NCBI GenBank assembly: GCA_963920635.1
Contig: OY987305.1
Location: forward strand, 26,870,876 to 26,934,875
Direction: 5' to 3'
Source of the DNA: Pseudeuparius sepicola
Taxonomy: Eukaryota > Arthropoda > Insecta > Coleoptera > Anthribidae
DNA length: 64,000 nt
Shown here piece by piece: positions 55,601-64,000 of the stretch (position 1 is its first letter; each line of letters begins with the position of its first letter). Below the pieces are notes generated by a model. It did no database searches and was not told the DNA's origin. It saw nothing but the letters and a program-made list of their open reading frames with translations. The position numbers were made by a program, and so were the translations under genes.

Positions 55601-56323
55601 TCAATAACATAAAATATAAACAAATACTTTGTATAAAAACAGCCACACAAAATGAAATAAATCAGATCCAACTCGTTTGTGTTGTGTCTCTTACCTATCG
55701 CTATGCCCAAGCCACCTTGGCCCTAGCAGAGAGTGAGGCTGCTCTCTGATAGCGATATAGATCCCTTCACAAATACCTTCCTCATCCTTACTACAAGTGC
55801 CTCGTCTGGTAGTAAATACCCTTCATCATATTTGCTACAAGTGCCCCGTCTGGTAGCAAATAAATACCGTCCTTCTGTTGCTACAAGTGCCTTGTCTGGT
55901 AGCAACTAAATACCTTTCAACCTTCTGTCTGCCACAAGTGCCTTGTCTGGTGGCAGATTAAAACCTCTCAGCCATTCCTAAACCTGAGAGAACGCAGAAG
56001 AGTTGGAAGTAATCCACTGCCGCAAAAGGCAGAAGTAAGTTCCGGGCACCAGTGCCAGGACAGTGGCTTAGATAAAAGTCAATATAGACCTCAAAGCATT
56101 CGCCACGTGTCGACATCTAAGGCGGAGGAGCCGGAGTAAGTTTTGACATCATCAGACTAGCTGCAGGATGGACAAAAAATTCCAACACATTTGCCGTTTT
56201 TTACAATAGGCCAGTTATAGATAATACACAATTAACAACAACAGTGTTAAATTTGAACACAAAAACTGATGTCAGTTACATTTTTGATAAAAATAAATAC
56301 TTATATAAGTATTTTATAGGCTA
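55601..56323. other. DIRS 3' region including hairpin array
   Basis: No intact gene. Contains the four-hairpin array 55788-55957 and, after it, more short GC-rich stems (e.g. CTGCCGCAAAAGGCAG near 56012). Belongs to the DIRS element, downstream of its recombinase. Confidence 0.5.
55788..55957. repeat. Four tandem hairpins with covarying stems
   Basis: Copies at 55788-55815, 55831-55860, 55877-55906 and 55928-55957. Each has the constant loop CAAGTGCC(T/C)(T/C)GTCTGG closed by a perfectly paired 6-7-bp stem: TTACTA/TAGTAA, TTTGCTA/TAGCAAA, GTTGCTA/TAGCAAC, TCTGCCA/TGGCAGA. Stem bases change on both sides together while the loop stays. Spacing is 44-51 bases. Confidence 0.85.
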
Positions 56324-57560
56324 TACAGGGTGTAACTAAACTGATGGTCAAAAATGAAACCACGTATTCTTGGAGTCAAAATAAGGGCACTTCTTCATAT
56401 ATTTTTTTCTCCTACGGGCCATAGTTTTTTTTATACAGAGCGTAGAAGTTTGGAGAAAAATACACATATTTCTTAGTATTTCTATAGAAGTAGACGAGAT
56501 ATTTTCTTCAAACTTGGCGTGTCACATGAGCAGATGAGCCGTCAAACTTATGATTGACATGAAGCTTCTGAGGCTCCTAGTTGCGGAGATACAGGGTGTT
56601 AGTAAAATTATTTTGTTCAGAAAAATATGAATACCCTGTATAATCGCATTTTTTTAGTTTGTTTTGAGTGGTGAATAGAATGGTTAACAAAAAGTATCCT
56701 TTGTATTTTTTCATATTCGCAGCCGTTTCTTAATTATTTTTAAAGAACGGCAACGCTGCAATGAACAATAGTCACTTTAAGAATAAATCTAGCAATCTGT
56801 GGATGTCAATTAAACTTTATTTAACAAAATACAAACGCAAAAACAATAATAAAAGAAACGTATTGCTATTAGAAAATTAAATTATTAAATGTTCGAAATG
56901 ACCGCCGTCTCTTTCAATACACGCAACTATGCGTTTCCGCATGCTTATTATTGCCATTCGCAAGTCCATAGCAAAAGTGCATATCAGTCAATTCTTCAAA
57001 TGAAAATATAATTTTTCAAAATATTGATACTAAGGTGCAAAGTTGGCAGCCAAATGATTCAAATAATGCCAAGTTTAATTGACATCCACAGATTGTTAGA
57101 TTTATTCTTAAAATGACTTTTTTATTGCAGCATTGCCGTTCTTTGAAAATAATTAAAAAACGGCTGAGAATATGAAAAAATACTAACAGATACTTTTTGT
57201 TAACCATTGAATTTACCATTCAAAACAAATTTAAAAAATGCGATTATACAGGGTATTCATATTTTTCTGAACTAATTAACTTTAATACCACCCTGTATCT
57301 CCGCAACTGGGGGCCTCACAAGCTTCATATTAACCTTAAATTTGACAACTCATCCGCTCATGTGACACGCCAAGTTTGAAGAAAATATCTCATATACTTC
57401 TAGAGATACTAAGAAATATGTGTATTTTTCTCTAAATTTCTACGCTCTGTATAAAAAAACTATGACCCGTAGGAGAAAAAAATATATGAAGAAGTGCCCT
57501 TATTTTGACTCCAAGAATACGTGGTTTCATTTTTGACCATCAGTTTAGTTACACCCTGTA
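56324..57560. mobile_element. 1.24-kb foldback with transposase tail, TA duplication
   Basis: Ends TACAGGGTGTAACTAAACTG and its complement ...TTAGTTACACCCTGTA; TA on both sides (56322-56323, 57561-57562). Arms exceed 300 bases. The unpaired centre, minus strand near 56890-56975, reads RIVACIERDGGHFEHL, the same C-terminal transposase signature as in 4536-5877. Confidence 0.8.
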
Positions 57561-57633
57561 TAGCCTAGAGAGTGGAATGTGTTGTTGCAAGTTTCTTTAA
57601 ACATCTACACTTACTTATTTACGTGACGAGGCC

Positions 57634-57693
57634 GAATATAATCATAAGATCAAACGAACTTACCTAAGTGATGTTCGATCTTGATTATATGAA
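57634..57693. repeat. 60-bp imperfect palindrome joining two DIRS termini
   Basis: Between ...CGACGAGGCC (end of the outer DIRS) and GGCCTCGTCG (start of the next element) lie 60 bases whose halves pair (ATATAATCaTAAGATCaAACg with its mirror). The same sequence occurs in inverted orientation at 60105 onward, on the far side of the second element. There it carries a MITE. Confidence 0.75.
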
Positions 57694-60104
57694 GGCCTCG
57701 TCGAAGTAAATAAGTCCCCAGATTCCACCCGTATTTCCATACCTATACCACAGATTACAGGACAGATGCGAAAGCGCCTTTTCCTGAGACGGAGCCCACA
57801 CCGACGGTCCGGTGCCTGTTCTCTATAAAGCGGCTCTAGTAGTCTGGTTCACGCTGGGTATAAAGCGGAGAGCGGAGCGGTAGACTATCGCCTATCATAC
57901 GGAAGGGTATATAATATGATAGAATAAAAATATGTATCATGTCAATCCAAGTAATAGCGGCAGCGCGTATAATTTTAGTAATTAAACAATGGTTATTTTG
58001 AATTACAATCTACTCTATAGCGTTTAATTAAAATTACCTATTATACCTAGTAGGAACAGCAATATAAGGTTGAGTTAGCAGACTTATGTTGCCGGCGCCC
58101 GCACCAATGCATTTATAAATTCAGGCTCTTTTTGAAAAAGATTGGGCGCACTAATACATGTTACAAATTTGTATGATTTAATGTATTTAATTATTGATTA
58201 ATACAAAACAGTCGAAGCTTAAAAATAATGTAATATTATTCTTTTTTAAGTGGTTTACAACAATAAAGAGAATATTGGCTACACAATTATTGTCAAACTA
58301 CATAGGTACTTTTTCACTGAATTATTATGTATGTCTGAAACGATTAAATTAAATTCAATTGAATTGAATAAGTTTATTTACTTTTTTTAAATACATTTAT
58401 AACTAATTAAATTGCACTATACAATAAAGTCAATAATAAGTACTGGGTAAGCATAGTTTGTGTGTGTAATTAAAATAATACATCAGGAATTCAATACGAA
58501 AACGAAGCATTCAAAAAAAGTTATAGGTATTAGATATTAAGTTATAGTGTTGAGTGAAATATTTAGATAGAGGACCAACGACTGTCAAATAATTTCTGGT
58601 ACAACGCAGGAGTGGTCATAAAACTTTAGTCAACAATACCATTTATATTGTTGAAAATTGTTTTTGAATCAGACATGCGTTTTTCGGGAAAAAATAAGTG
58701 TCAGATTTGACAGCCGTTATTCCTCTTTATGTGAATTGCCCACTCAACGGTTATAAGTATCAGATATTAAGCCACTTGTAAGATCTTACAAGTGGCTTAA
58801 TTCTTTATTTTTCGATTAGTTTTTTCAGTTTTCGTTGAACTCATTAGATTACGGTTTGCATATTTTAAGGTATAAAATATCGTCAATCGAACAAATAAAT
58901 TAATGTTATATACTTTAGGAAAGTGTGCACATGGAAGAATAAATATAATTTTGCTCATCTCATTAAAAAAAAATCGAAATTCCTTCGCTACCCGAAACAT
59001 CATTAAAAAACGACAAAAATATATTTTCTAATTTGTAAACATATTGGACAACTTCCAAAAGCACCTCCGTTGCTGTGATAAGCTTTGAATTGTAAAAACA
59101 ATTTATTTTTGTCTAAAATATTTTTGTCGGCAGTTGAGAATGATACGTATAGATAACAGAAGAGACCAGATTTTTGTATTGCACCTTTCAAGAGTTTTAA
59201 GTACTTACCTAGGTAAAAGTTGAGAAAATATTATATGTAGTTAGGTGTAGTATCATTAGGTATATTGTTATGATATAAGTCGGTATTTAAATACTCGAAA
59301 ATTATTATATACCTATATGAAATATATTTTTGTCGTTTTTTGATGATGTTTCGGGTAGCAAAGGAATTTCGATTTTTTTTTAACGAAATGAGCAAAATAT
59401 TTTCATTCATACATGTGCACACTTTCCTAAAGTACGATATAAATTTATTTGTTAGATAAGGGATATTTTATACCTTAAAATATGCAAATCGCAATCTAAA
59501 GAGTTCAACGAAAACTGAAAAAACTAATCGAACAATAAATATATTAAGCCACTTGGAAGATCAGCTGATACCTATAACTTTTCTTGAATACTTAGTTTTC
59601 GTTTTGAATTCCTGATGTATTGTTTTAATTGTTTCAGACATTCATAATAATTCAGTGAAAAAGTATGCAATAATTGTGTAGCCAATATTCTCTTTTGTTG
59701 TTGTAAACCACTTAAAAAATAATACTATAATATTTTAAGCTTCGACTGTTTTGTATTAATCCATAATTAAATAGGTACATTAAATCATAAAATCTATTGG
59801 TGCGCCCAATCTTTTCCATAAAACCGTCCGAATTTATAAACGCTTTGGTGCGGGCAATCTACATATGCTAAATCAACCTTGTATTGCTGTTTGCCGCTTA
59901 CTTTCGCATCTGGCTGGTAATCTGTGCCTATACCCCAGGACATTAGTCCTTGCAACAACAGCTTTAAATATGCCTGAGTGGGCCGACGGCAGTTAGCGCG
60001 AGGTAGGGGCAAGCGAATGGCGGGAGAAACCTATTTTCCTTTAAAATTTGTGGTCAGACGGACAGAAGCGAGGGTACTACACACTTATTTACTTCGACGA
60101 GGCC
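57694..60104. mobile_element. Second, non-coding DIRS-ended element with large foldback
   Basis: Begins GGCCTCGTCGAAGTAAATAA and ends with the exact complement at 60104. Its right end shares 99 bp with the 5' end of the outer DIRS (59974-60072 against 32401-32499), so it lies in the opposite direction. No DIRS protein remains. The inside is mostly a foldback (58097-59860). Confidence 0.7.
58097..59860. repeat. 1.76-kb foldback within the second DIRS-ended element
   Basis: Left-arm landmarks GCGCCCGCACCAATGC, AATATTGGCTACACAATTAT and ATCGAAATTCCTTCGCTACC pair with complements near 59850, 59685 and 59350. The unpaired centre is about 59035-59320. The arms have diverged with indels. ORFs here are arm translations. 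Confidence 0.75.
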
Positions 60105-60133
60105 TTCATATAATCAAGATCGAACATCACTTA

Positions 60134-60500
60134 TACTAAAATCGAGCAACTCTTACGCCTGGCGTAAACAAGAGCACGTGAGTTGAGATATTGGCCAGGG
60201 TCGCACTGAGGCACGACCTTTATTTAATTTTAGTTTTATAATTGTTTACATCAACATCAAAATATTTCGGAAACTAATTATTGGCTCAATTAAAATGGCT
60301 AAAAACATCGATAAAATTATTTGTGGCAGTGTCTAAATAGCTAAAAACAACTAGATAAAACTGCATAACTATACTTTTGCGATCGAGTACGTCCTTGTTG
60401 CCGAGTCGGGTGAAGTTTTATAGCCTATCGACCAATCGCGGAACGTAATTGAACACGTGGTTTTACTTACGCAAGGCGTACGGATTGCTCGATTTTAGTA
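60134..60500. mobile_element. 367-bp MITE, TIR TACTAAAATCGAGCAA, TA duplication
   Basis: Ends TACTAAAATCGAGCAA and TTGCTCGATTTTAGTA; TA duplicated (60132-60133, 60501-60502). The unoccupied version of the same site is at 57634-57693 (complement), which joins at TA 57665-57666. So the limits and duplication are proven within the window. Tc1/mariner-like by its TA target. Confidence 0.92.
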
Positions 60501-60525
60501 TAGGTAAGTTCGTTTGATCTTATGA

Positions 60526-61400
60526 TTCATTATTAAATTTTATAAACTCGCAAGAACCTTCTATTAAGTTCACCTTAGAAATTGAAAATTATAATGAATT
60601 ACCTTTCTTAGATGTTTCTATGCTGAAATCAGATAGTATAGAAACTAGTGTCTATAAAAAACCAACACATACTAATAGATATCTCCATTTTAATTCCAAT
60701 CATCATATATTAGTGTTAAAAAAGGAGTAATTAAAAGTTTGTATGACAGGGCTAAAGAGATTTGTTCTAATAACACAAAATTTGAGCAGGAAATTAAACA
60801 TATAAAACATGTTCTTGAGAAGAATAGTTAGCCTACTGATTTTATTGAGCAAGTTTTTCAGGATTGCCAACAAAATAACAATGCTAATAGAATTAGGGAA
60901 ATAAATCTGGTGGACCGACCAGTAAACTTAATTATTCCTTATATTCCGGGACTATCAGATAAGCTAAAACGCATAGGCAATCGTTTTAATGTCAGAACAG
61001 TATTTAAAACCAAAAAATACATTAAGATCGATGCTAGTTAAAACGAAACGAAAAATGAGGTACAAAGTTCAAAAAATTGCATTTATAAAATTCCTTGCGA
61101 ATGTTCTATGTTGGGGAGACTTGTAGGCCATTTAACGTTCGTTTAAAAGAACATAAAAATTATATCAGGCAAAATCAAATTTCGAAGTCGCAAATATGTG
61201 AACACTCTTTTAATAACAATCATAGGATTTTGTGGGATAGTTCCACACCAGTTCTCAAAGAAGAAGTAGGAAAGAGACGACGAATTAAAGAATCAGCATT
61301 TATTCTAGTAAATACAGACAACTGCGTTGCTGAATGTTCAGTGGAATTTAGTAAAATATTATTGTCACTTATTCAAAGAGAAGTTAGTATAAATAATTAG
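60526..61400 (+). pseudogene. Penelope-like RT C-terminus and GIY-YIG endonuclease
   Basis: From 60526 the sequence continues the RT thumb (FINSQEPSIKFTLEIENYNE, then ELPFLDV and KPTHTNRYLHFNS). 61095-61400 encodes the GIY-YIG nuclease domain (FYVGETCRPFNVRLKEHKN...SQICEHSFNNNH...KESAFIL) that nicks target DNA. A frame change separates it from the RT. It is followed by the 3' inverted repeat. Confidence 0.8.
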
Positions 61401-61702
61401 GTAGAACACAGGGTACAATATCAGACAGGTGGCTAGGCTATTGTTTCTGTTGTCATGTCATTTTAATCTGAAATTTATTAATCTGTCATTTCACTTTGAC
61501 GTGACATGATCTTTGAGAAAGGAGGTTTATTCTCCGAAAGCTCAGGAAACAAATTTGTTGAAGATATTTTTTGAGTTACAAGTTCAAAGTTTAGTTCATT
61601 TACTGTTGAGAATTTATTAATTTTCCAGGCAACTTGATAAAGTTGTCATTTAGCCAGTTTGGTGGCGAAAAACCCAATTAAAATTCAATGGTTGAGGGAA
61701 TG

Positions 61703-61781
61703 GTTGAATAAAATTTGGGTTTATATTCATATTATGGTGTGGAGGAATATATTTTGGAAAAGATTTTGAATTAACTCAGGA
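61703..61781 (-). pseudogene. gag: Gypsy gag fragment left of the 545-bp insertion
   Basis: Minus strand reads SKSFPKYIPPHHNMNINPNF, Pro/Asn-rich, in frame with 31090-31421 across the Penelope element. Confidence 0.65.
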
Positions 61782-62327
61782 TAGTAACCTGCGCTGCGGT
61801 GCTTCCTTTTATTTTATATGCTTAGAACCCTGTAAAGCCAAACCAAATTACTAATAAATATTAGGCTAGCTTGTCTGCAAATTTCCTCTATCCCTTTGTA
61901 GTATATTTGGCTATTGGCCAGTAGGTGGCGCTGTGAGTACTGAAACCAGAGATATTCAAGGCAATTTGAATGTGTTCCCAGAATATGTTTTTTCTATTGC
62001 CTATAAAAAACTGTCAACCTCCAGCAAATGTTACAATACCAAAGTTGAAGACGTTAAGAGGCCATTTTGTGACCTGACTTTCAGTGGGTACAAGCTGGCA
62101 GCCTTAGGGCAATTGGTTAAAGCTATTTCTTTTTAGTCTGAATACCTAGTCTGGTGCCAGGTAATCTTAGAATTATTATATGGTGATTTTGTGTATTTTA
62201 ATTTGTATATTTTCCAGTTTTATACCTGTCCAAGAATATTAGTAAAACCTCCCATTTGCCCGAACGAATCTGTTTTTTGTCAACGGCCCTCAGCCCTCTC
62301 CGAACCTACAAAAATCCCCTCACAATG
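61782..62327. mobile_element. ~545-bp insertion of unknown class in gag
   Basis: Gag homology stops on both sides (about 61782 and 62327). The block holds GCGCTGCGGTGC and CTCCGAACCTAC words and short open frames without a domain. No clear inverted ends or duplication, so limits are approximate. Confidence 0.4.
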
Positions 62328-63160
62328 GTTAGGTTGTGGGTTGCGAGGTGGTTGAGGATTTTGTTGAGTAGGGCGATTGGTTGGTTGATTATTTCTTTTA
62401 TAATCACGGGGATAAGTGATAGATTTAAGATAAGACATATATTGCTGTTGCTGTTTGTGGTTATCTAAAGCTATTCATTTTTCAAGTGCTTCATCGAGAG
62501 ACTTAACTCAAAATGAGATAAATGATCACAATAGGGATTATTTATGCCAGTGCAAAAGGTTCGAAGGGCTTGTTTTCGGAAAAACCAAGCTTTAAACTCA
62601 ATTGCCTGAGGGTTATTTTCGTGCAAGGAAACGTGCTGTAAAAGATCATTAAGTGCTAAAGTTATTCGGTTATAATAATCATCATATGATTCTGAACGTT
62701 TTTGTACTGTTGTTGTTAATTGTGTTAATAAAATTTCTTCGGTGCGACGATCGCCATATTTTTGAAGTAAAAGGGGCCTAACTTCTACCCAAGCAGTTTT
62801 ATTATGTAGATTTAAGAAATCATGGGCCTCATTTTTAATTTTTGAGACGATATGAGTGTTAATTATATAAAGTTGGGTTGCATCAGCATCTTGTTGAGTG
62901 AAAATAGCAATTAAATTATCTACTGAATTTATAAAGGTGGAGAGATTGTCTGCTGGTTTATATTCTGGAAGAGTATTGCACACGTTATTAATGTCAGAAT
63001 TTGTTAAAGCCATTTTTTGAACTGTTTCTTGAGATTTAGAAGTTGAGGGTTGAGAAATTAAACTTTGAGAGGGTTTTAAAATTTCAGATAAATTTTTAGA
63101 ATATGGTTTGAAACGTGGTTTTTGTTTAGGAGCTTTTGGAGTAATAGAAAAATCAGCCAA
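62328..63160 (-). pseudogene. gag: Gypsy gag, N-terminal and central capsid part
   Basis: ATG at 63160. 229 codons are open to 62471 (MADFSITPKAPKQKPRFK..., NTLPEYKPADNLSTFINSVDNL, AWVEVRPLLLQKYGDRRTEE, AFRTFC-like end), the retrotransposon capsid (DUF/gag) pattern of gypsy and errantiviruses. A one-base slip near 62480-62500 shifts the remainder, which continues in another frame (KQQQQYMSYLKSI, then Gln/Pro-rich) to about 62328. It forms the particle shell of the retroelement. Confidence 0.8.
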
Positions 63161-63360
63161 ATCTTATAATAATGAACCTTCGGGATAATCAGAACTCATG
63201 AGAAAAAGGAAGTGAACTTACAGGACAAGAAGAATCGCTCTGGACATCCTCGCCATATGGTTCTCCAAATTTCTGCGCAGGTTTCTTCTCCCAGGTCGTT
63301 GATAACTGCCAAATCGTTGAGACGAAAGGATGATCCTCCTTTGGATGTCGTGCAGCTATT

Positions 63361-63375
63361 CTGTTCGCAGCGCCA
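63361..63375 (-). promoter_or_regulatory. Primer-binding site after 5' LTR
   Basis: Minus-strand TGGCGCTGCGAACAG lies within a few bases of the LTR end; TGGCGC is the usual start of an insect gypsy/errantivirus PBS (tRNA-Ser type). Confidence 0.55.
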
Positions 63376-63378
63376 TTT

Positions 63379-63565
63379 GTAGATGGAGATGGTGATTCTT
63401 CTTTTTTAAAAAGCTTTATTGAACACAGGTACAAACTATATTGAACTGTTAATTGATTTCGCGGTATTTATATATTTAAAAAAGTGCGCTGTGTTACAAG
63501 AAATAAATGATGATTATGCTGATCCGTGGTTTCGCCGGGTCGGTGTATTGTAGGGTCGATGAACA
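63379..63565 (-). repeat. 5' LTR of gypsy/errantivirus-like provirus (187 bp)
   Basis: Matches 16642-16828 over 187 bases with roughly a dozen substitutions, same orientation. Minus strand: TGTTCATCGACCC..., TATATAAATACCGCG, AATAAAGC, ...CATCTACA. The differences between the two LTRs show the provirus is older than the insertions in it. Confidence 0.85.
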
Positions 63566-64000
63566 TAAGTAGCAAATCTGAGTCAGTCATAAAAAACTCC
63601 CAAATCCTTTACTTTATCACGAGTTAGATATACATACCTTATTCAAAGTATAAGTAAATAAAATGGGGTACCATTTTCCGCGTAATGATACAATTTTGTA
63701 TTTACTCACATTTAATAATTTAATCATTATTAACACACCACTGCTCAACTAGGATCACTCTGCAATATCAAACAATCATTATTTTCAGAGATGCTATAGA
63801 AAAATTTGGAATTATCAGCAAAAATACATCAAGTTCAGCGGGATAATAACGCAAAAGGCATTGACCGCCAGGTTAATATCTTCTGTAAAGTGGTCAAGAC
63901 AACTCCAGTCGATCTGAATCATTGATTGGTACAGTGCGGAAAAATTTGCTTTTTTATTATAAGAACCAAATGCAACATTGCTTGTTTGTTAGTACATTTA
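63566..64000. other. No gene seen
   Basis: Right flank of the provirus; AT-rich, nothing supported. Confidence 0.4.

Larger units (their letters stand above)
32374..57633 (+). mobile_element. DIRS-type retroelement (outer), interrupted twice plus Polinton
   Basis: Begins GGCCTCGTCTCGTAAATAAG (32374) and ends with the complement, ...CTTATTTACGTGACGAGGCC (57633), i.e. inverted termini as in DIRS1-like elements. In order it carries a leader exon, DIRS gag, RT, RNase H and a tyrosine recombinase. Foldbacks at 34466-35953 and 56324-57560 and the Polinton at 37596-55111 are later insertions. The proteins are degenerate. DIRS elements integrate by recombinase and leave no target duplication, consistent with none being seen. 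Confidence 0.75.
31422..61689 (+). mobile_element. Penelope-like element, split by a 28-kb insertion
   Basis: Flanked by the 13-bp direct repeat GGTTGAGGGAATG (31409-31421 and 61690-61702). The first and last roughly 240 bases are inverted copies of each other (31440-31680 against 61440-61689), a structure known for Penelope elements. The 5' part encodes RT (to about 32370) and the 3' part resumes at about 60526 and ends with a GIY-YIG endonuclease. The DIRS/Polinton complex sits between. Inserted in gypsy gag. Confidence 0.85.

Overview
The window looks like non-genic, AT-rich DNA from an arthropod, most probably an insect. The reasons are a DUF4806-type gene remnant, a gypsy/errantivirus-like provirus with env, mariner-type elements, a DIRS retroelement, a Penelope-like element and a complete arthropod-style Polinton/Maverick. 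I cannot place it to order. No intact ordinary host gene is visible. The only non-mobile coding remnant is a frameshifted DUF4806-like pseudogene at the left edge.

The main result is that bases 16642-63565 form a nested stack. Level 1 is one gypsy/errantivirus-like provirus on the minus strand: 187-bp LTRs at 63379-63565 and 16642-16828, then gag, protease, RT, RNase H, integrase and env in collinear order. Insertions have spread it over 47 kb. Level 2 includes a Penelope-like element (31422-61689, 13-bp target duplication) inside gag, and a block inside pol that holds a tyrosine-recombinase (Crypton-like) fragment, itself split by a Tigger/pogo element (23085-27731). Level 3 is a DIRS retroelement (32374-57633) plus a related DIRS-ended element (57694-60104) inside the Penelope RT. 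Level 4, inside the DIRS, is a 1.5-kb TA-flanked foldback in RT, a 1.2-kb foldback near the 3' end, and a 17.5-kb Polinton (37596-55111, TACCTG target duplication) inside the tyrosine recombinase. Level 5 is small repeats inside the Polinton.

The Polinton is a virus-like unit. It has 150-bp inverted repeats, a spliced protein-primed DNA polymerase B, FtsK/HerA-type packaging ATPase, adenovirus-like protease, double and single jelly-roll capsid proteins (family assignments), a PLA2-domain virion protein, a chromodomain integrase and several conserved unknowns. Three genes carry single lesions: a frameshift in polymerase, a frameshift in protease and an in-frame TAA in the PLA2 protein. This copy therefore looks non-functional but young. 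It also carries two cargo genes that look aimed at the host: a membrane-anchored single-BIR (IAP-type) protein, and a 70-residue protein matching the PP1-docking plus eIF2alpha-docking pattern of PPP1R15/GADD34. Together they suggest suppression of apoptosis and of translational shutoff.

Outside the stack, 1-16.6 kb holds foldback elements (1171-2164, 2985-3820, 4536-5877, 9050-10412), an internally deleted mariner (6435-6951), a 142/143-bp satellite with dimeric order (8003-8985), a GC-rich 68-bp tandem array beside a PHD-like ORF (10444-11670), and a gene-poor stretch (11671-16641).
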